A stretch of 64,000 nucleotides of DNA, taken from positions 253,976-317,975 of the forward strand of contig NZ_AOGZ02000001.1 of NCBI RefSeq assembly GCF_000332515.2, in the 5' to 3' direction. Made by a program: the position numbers and the translations under genes. Shown one piece after another: positions 63,715 through 64,000 of this stretch. The notes beneath the pieces are model-generated. The model saw only the letters and a program-made list of their open reading frames with translations, had not been told where the DNA came from and ran no database searches. The DNA comes from Leptospira wolbachii serovar Codice str. CDC (GTDB lineage Bacteria; Spirochaetota; Leptospiria; Leptospirales; Leptospiraceae). The stretch's first letter is position 1. The number at the start of each line of letters is the position of its first letter.

Positions 63715-63781
63715 CCAACCGCAACGACCCATAGGGAGTGAGGTTGGGACTTTTGCGGAGCGTAAGCTTAGCAAAAAGTCC
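63715..63781. other. Hairpin-rich trailer downstream of 23S rRNA
   Basis: CCAACC/GGTTGG (63715-63747) and GGACTTTTGC/GCAAAAAGTCC (63747-63781, one bulged A) are two adjacent stems in the rRNA trailer. They do not fold as a 5S rRNA and no tRNA is seen. A processing or stabilising role for the transcript is likely. Confidence 0.5.
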
Positions 63782-63834
63782 ATCGGCGCAGACCGCCAAA
63801 CAGAACAAAGTAAAACAAACAACGCTTTCTATAC

Positions 63835-63856
63835 ATACACGAAGTTAATCGTGTAT
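63835..63856 (-). other. Hairpin at the 23S rRNA 3' end
   Basis: ATACACGA and TCGTGTAT form a perfect 8-bp stem with a 6-base loop, nine bases past the predicted end of the 23S rRNA. It is a likely processing or stabilising hairpin in the primary transcript. Confidence 0.55.
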
Positions 63857-63864
63857 ATTGTAAT

Positions 63865-64000
63865 ATGGTCAAGCCGATCGAGCGATTAGTATCACTTGGC
63901 TGAATCCATTACTGAACTTACACCTGTGACCTATCAACCAGGTCGTCTGCCTGGACTCTTCAGGGAGATCTTATCTTCAGGTGGGCTTCCCACTTATATG
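63865..64000 (-). rRNA. rrl: 23S rRNA, 3' end (partial)
   Basis: The minus-strand sequence ends in GATACTAATCGCTCGATCGG and CTTGACCAT, the typical 3' end of bacterial 23S rRNA. Upstream are AGTCCAGGCAGACGACCTGG and TTGATAGGTCACAGGTGTAA, which match the terminal helices. The gene continues beyond the window. No 16S, 5S or tRNA gene is visible next to it on this side, as known for the scattered rRNA genes of Leptospira. The exact end (about 63865) is by analogy. Confidence 0.93.

Noticed and set aside
63649..63864. 5S rRNA gene between 23S rRNA and its terminator
   Set aside because: Neither strand shows the conserved 5S helices; the region consists of other hairpins.
1..64000. CRISPR array or insertion sequence
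   Set aside because: I saw no regularly spaced direct repeats and no transposase gene; the GIY-YIG and Bro-N genes are not mobile-element markers by themselves.

Overview
The window reads as a chromosomal segment of a spirochaete of the genus Leptospira, most likely one of the free-living (saprophytic) species. The grounds are the AT-rich sequence, the many lipoproteins with short lipoboxes, the large number of two-component and regulatory genes, and an unlinked 23S rRNA gene without a neighbouring 5S. Genus level is inferred from gene content and style, not from a database match.

Bases 1-12,100 hold a nitrate-assimilation and molybdenum-cofactor cluster: nirB (partial), nirD, cobA, moaCB, moeA, narK, a molybdopterin oxidoreductase, moeB (opposite strand), moaA, moaD, moaE, mobA and a HAD phosphatase. 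A textbook sigma-54 promoter lies in front of narK. Together these genes would import nitrate, reduce it to nitrite and ammonium, and make the siroheme and Moco that the reductases need.

Bases 12,300-35,700 are mixed: lipoproteins, a histidine kinase, a carboxypeptidase, hydrolases, tag, an RND efflux operon (TolC-RND-TetR, with no adaptor gene), a MarR-controlled pair, rnk, a degenerate glycosyltransferase, a frameshifted Ig-like lipoprotein gene, and a sulfide:quinone oxidoreductase. Several short gene remnants without start codons lie in the gaps.

Bases 35,700-41,500 form a signalling block on the plus strand: a small STAS-like protein, a chemoreceptor, a 21-residue hydrophobic micropeptide, a PAS/PAS/HK/REC/Hpt hybrid kinase and a REC-EAL phosphodiesterase. 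Bases 41,600-54,000 carry envelope lipoproteins (one with a Cox11-like CxC, one DsbA-like), membrane proteins, an RRM protein, a MarR-controlled membrane protein and a GC-richer cyclic-nucleotide-regulated patatin phospholipase. Three structured intergenic repeats of one family lie at about 25.6, 46.0 and 49.1 kb.

Bases 54,100-63,500 are a defence-like island just downstream of a 23S rRNA gene (minus strand, 3' end only). A tightly packed four-gene cassette encodes an MmeI-type DNA methyltransferase without a visible nuclease domain, a Bro-N/DinD-like protein, a DEAD/DEAH helicase and a GIY-YIG (T5orf172-like) nuclease. Convergent to it is an HD plus HSP90-type ATPase gene. The helicase frame is interrupted by a TGA exactly where the same frame continues for 43 more codons and overlaps the start of the nuclease gene. 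This cassette is the best candidate for a little-described system in the window.
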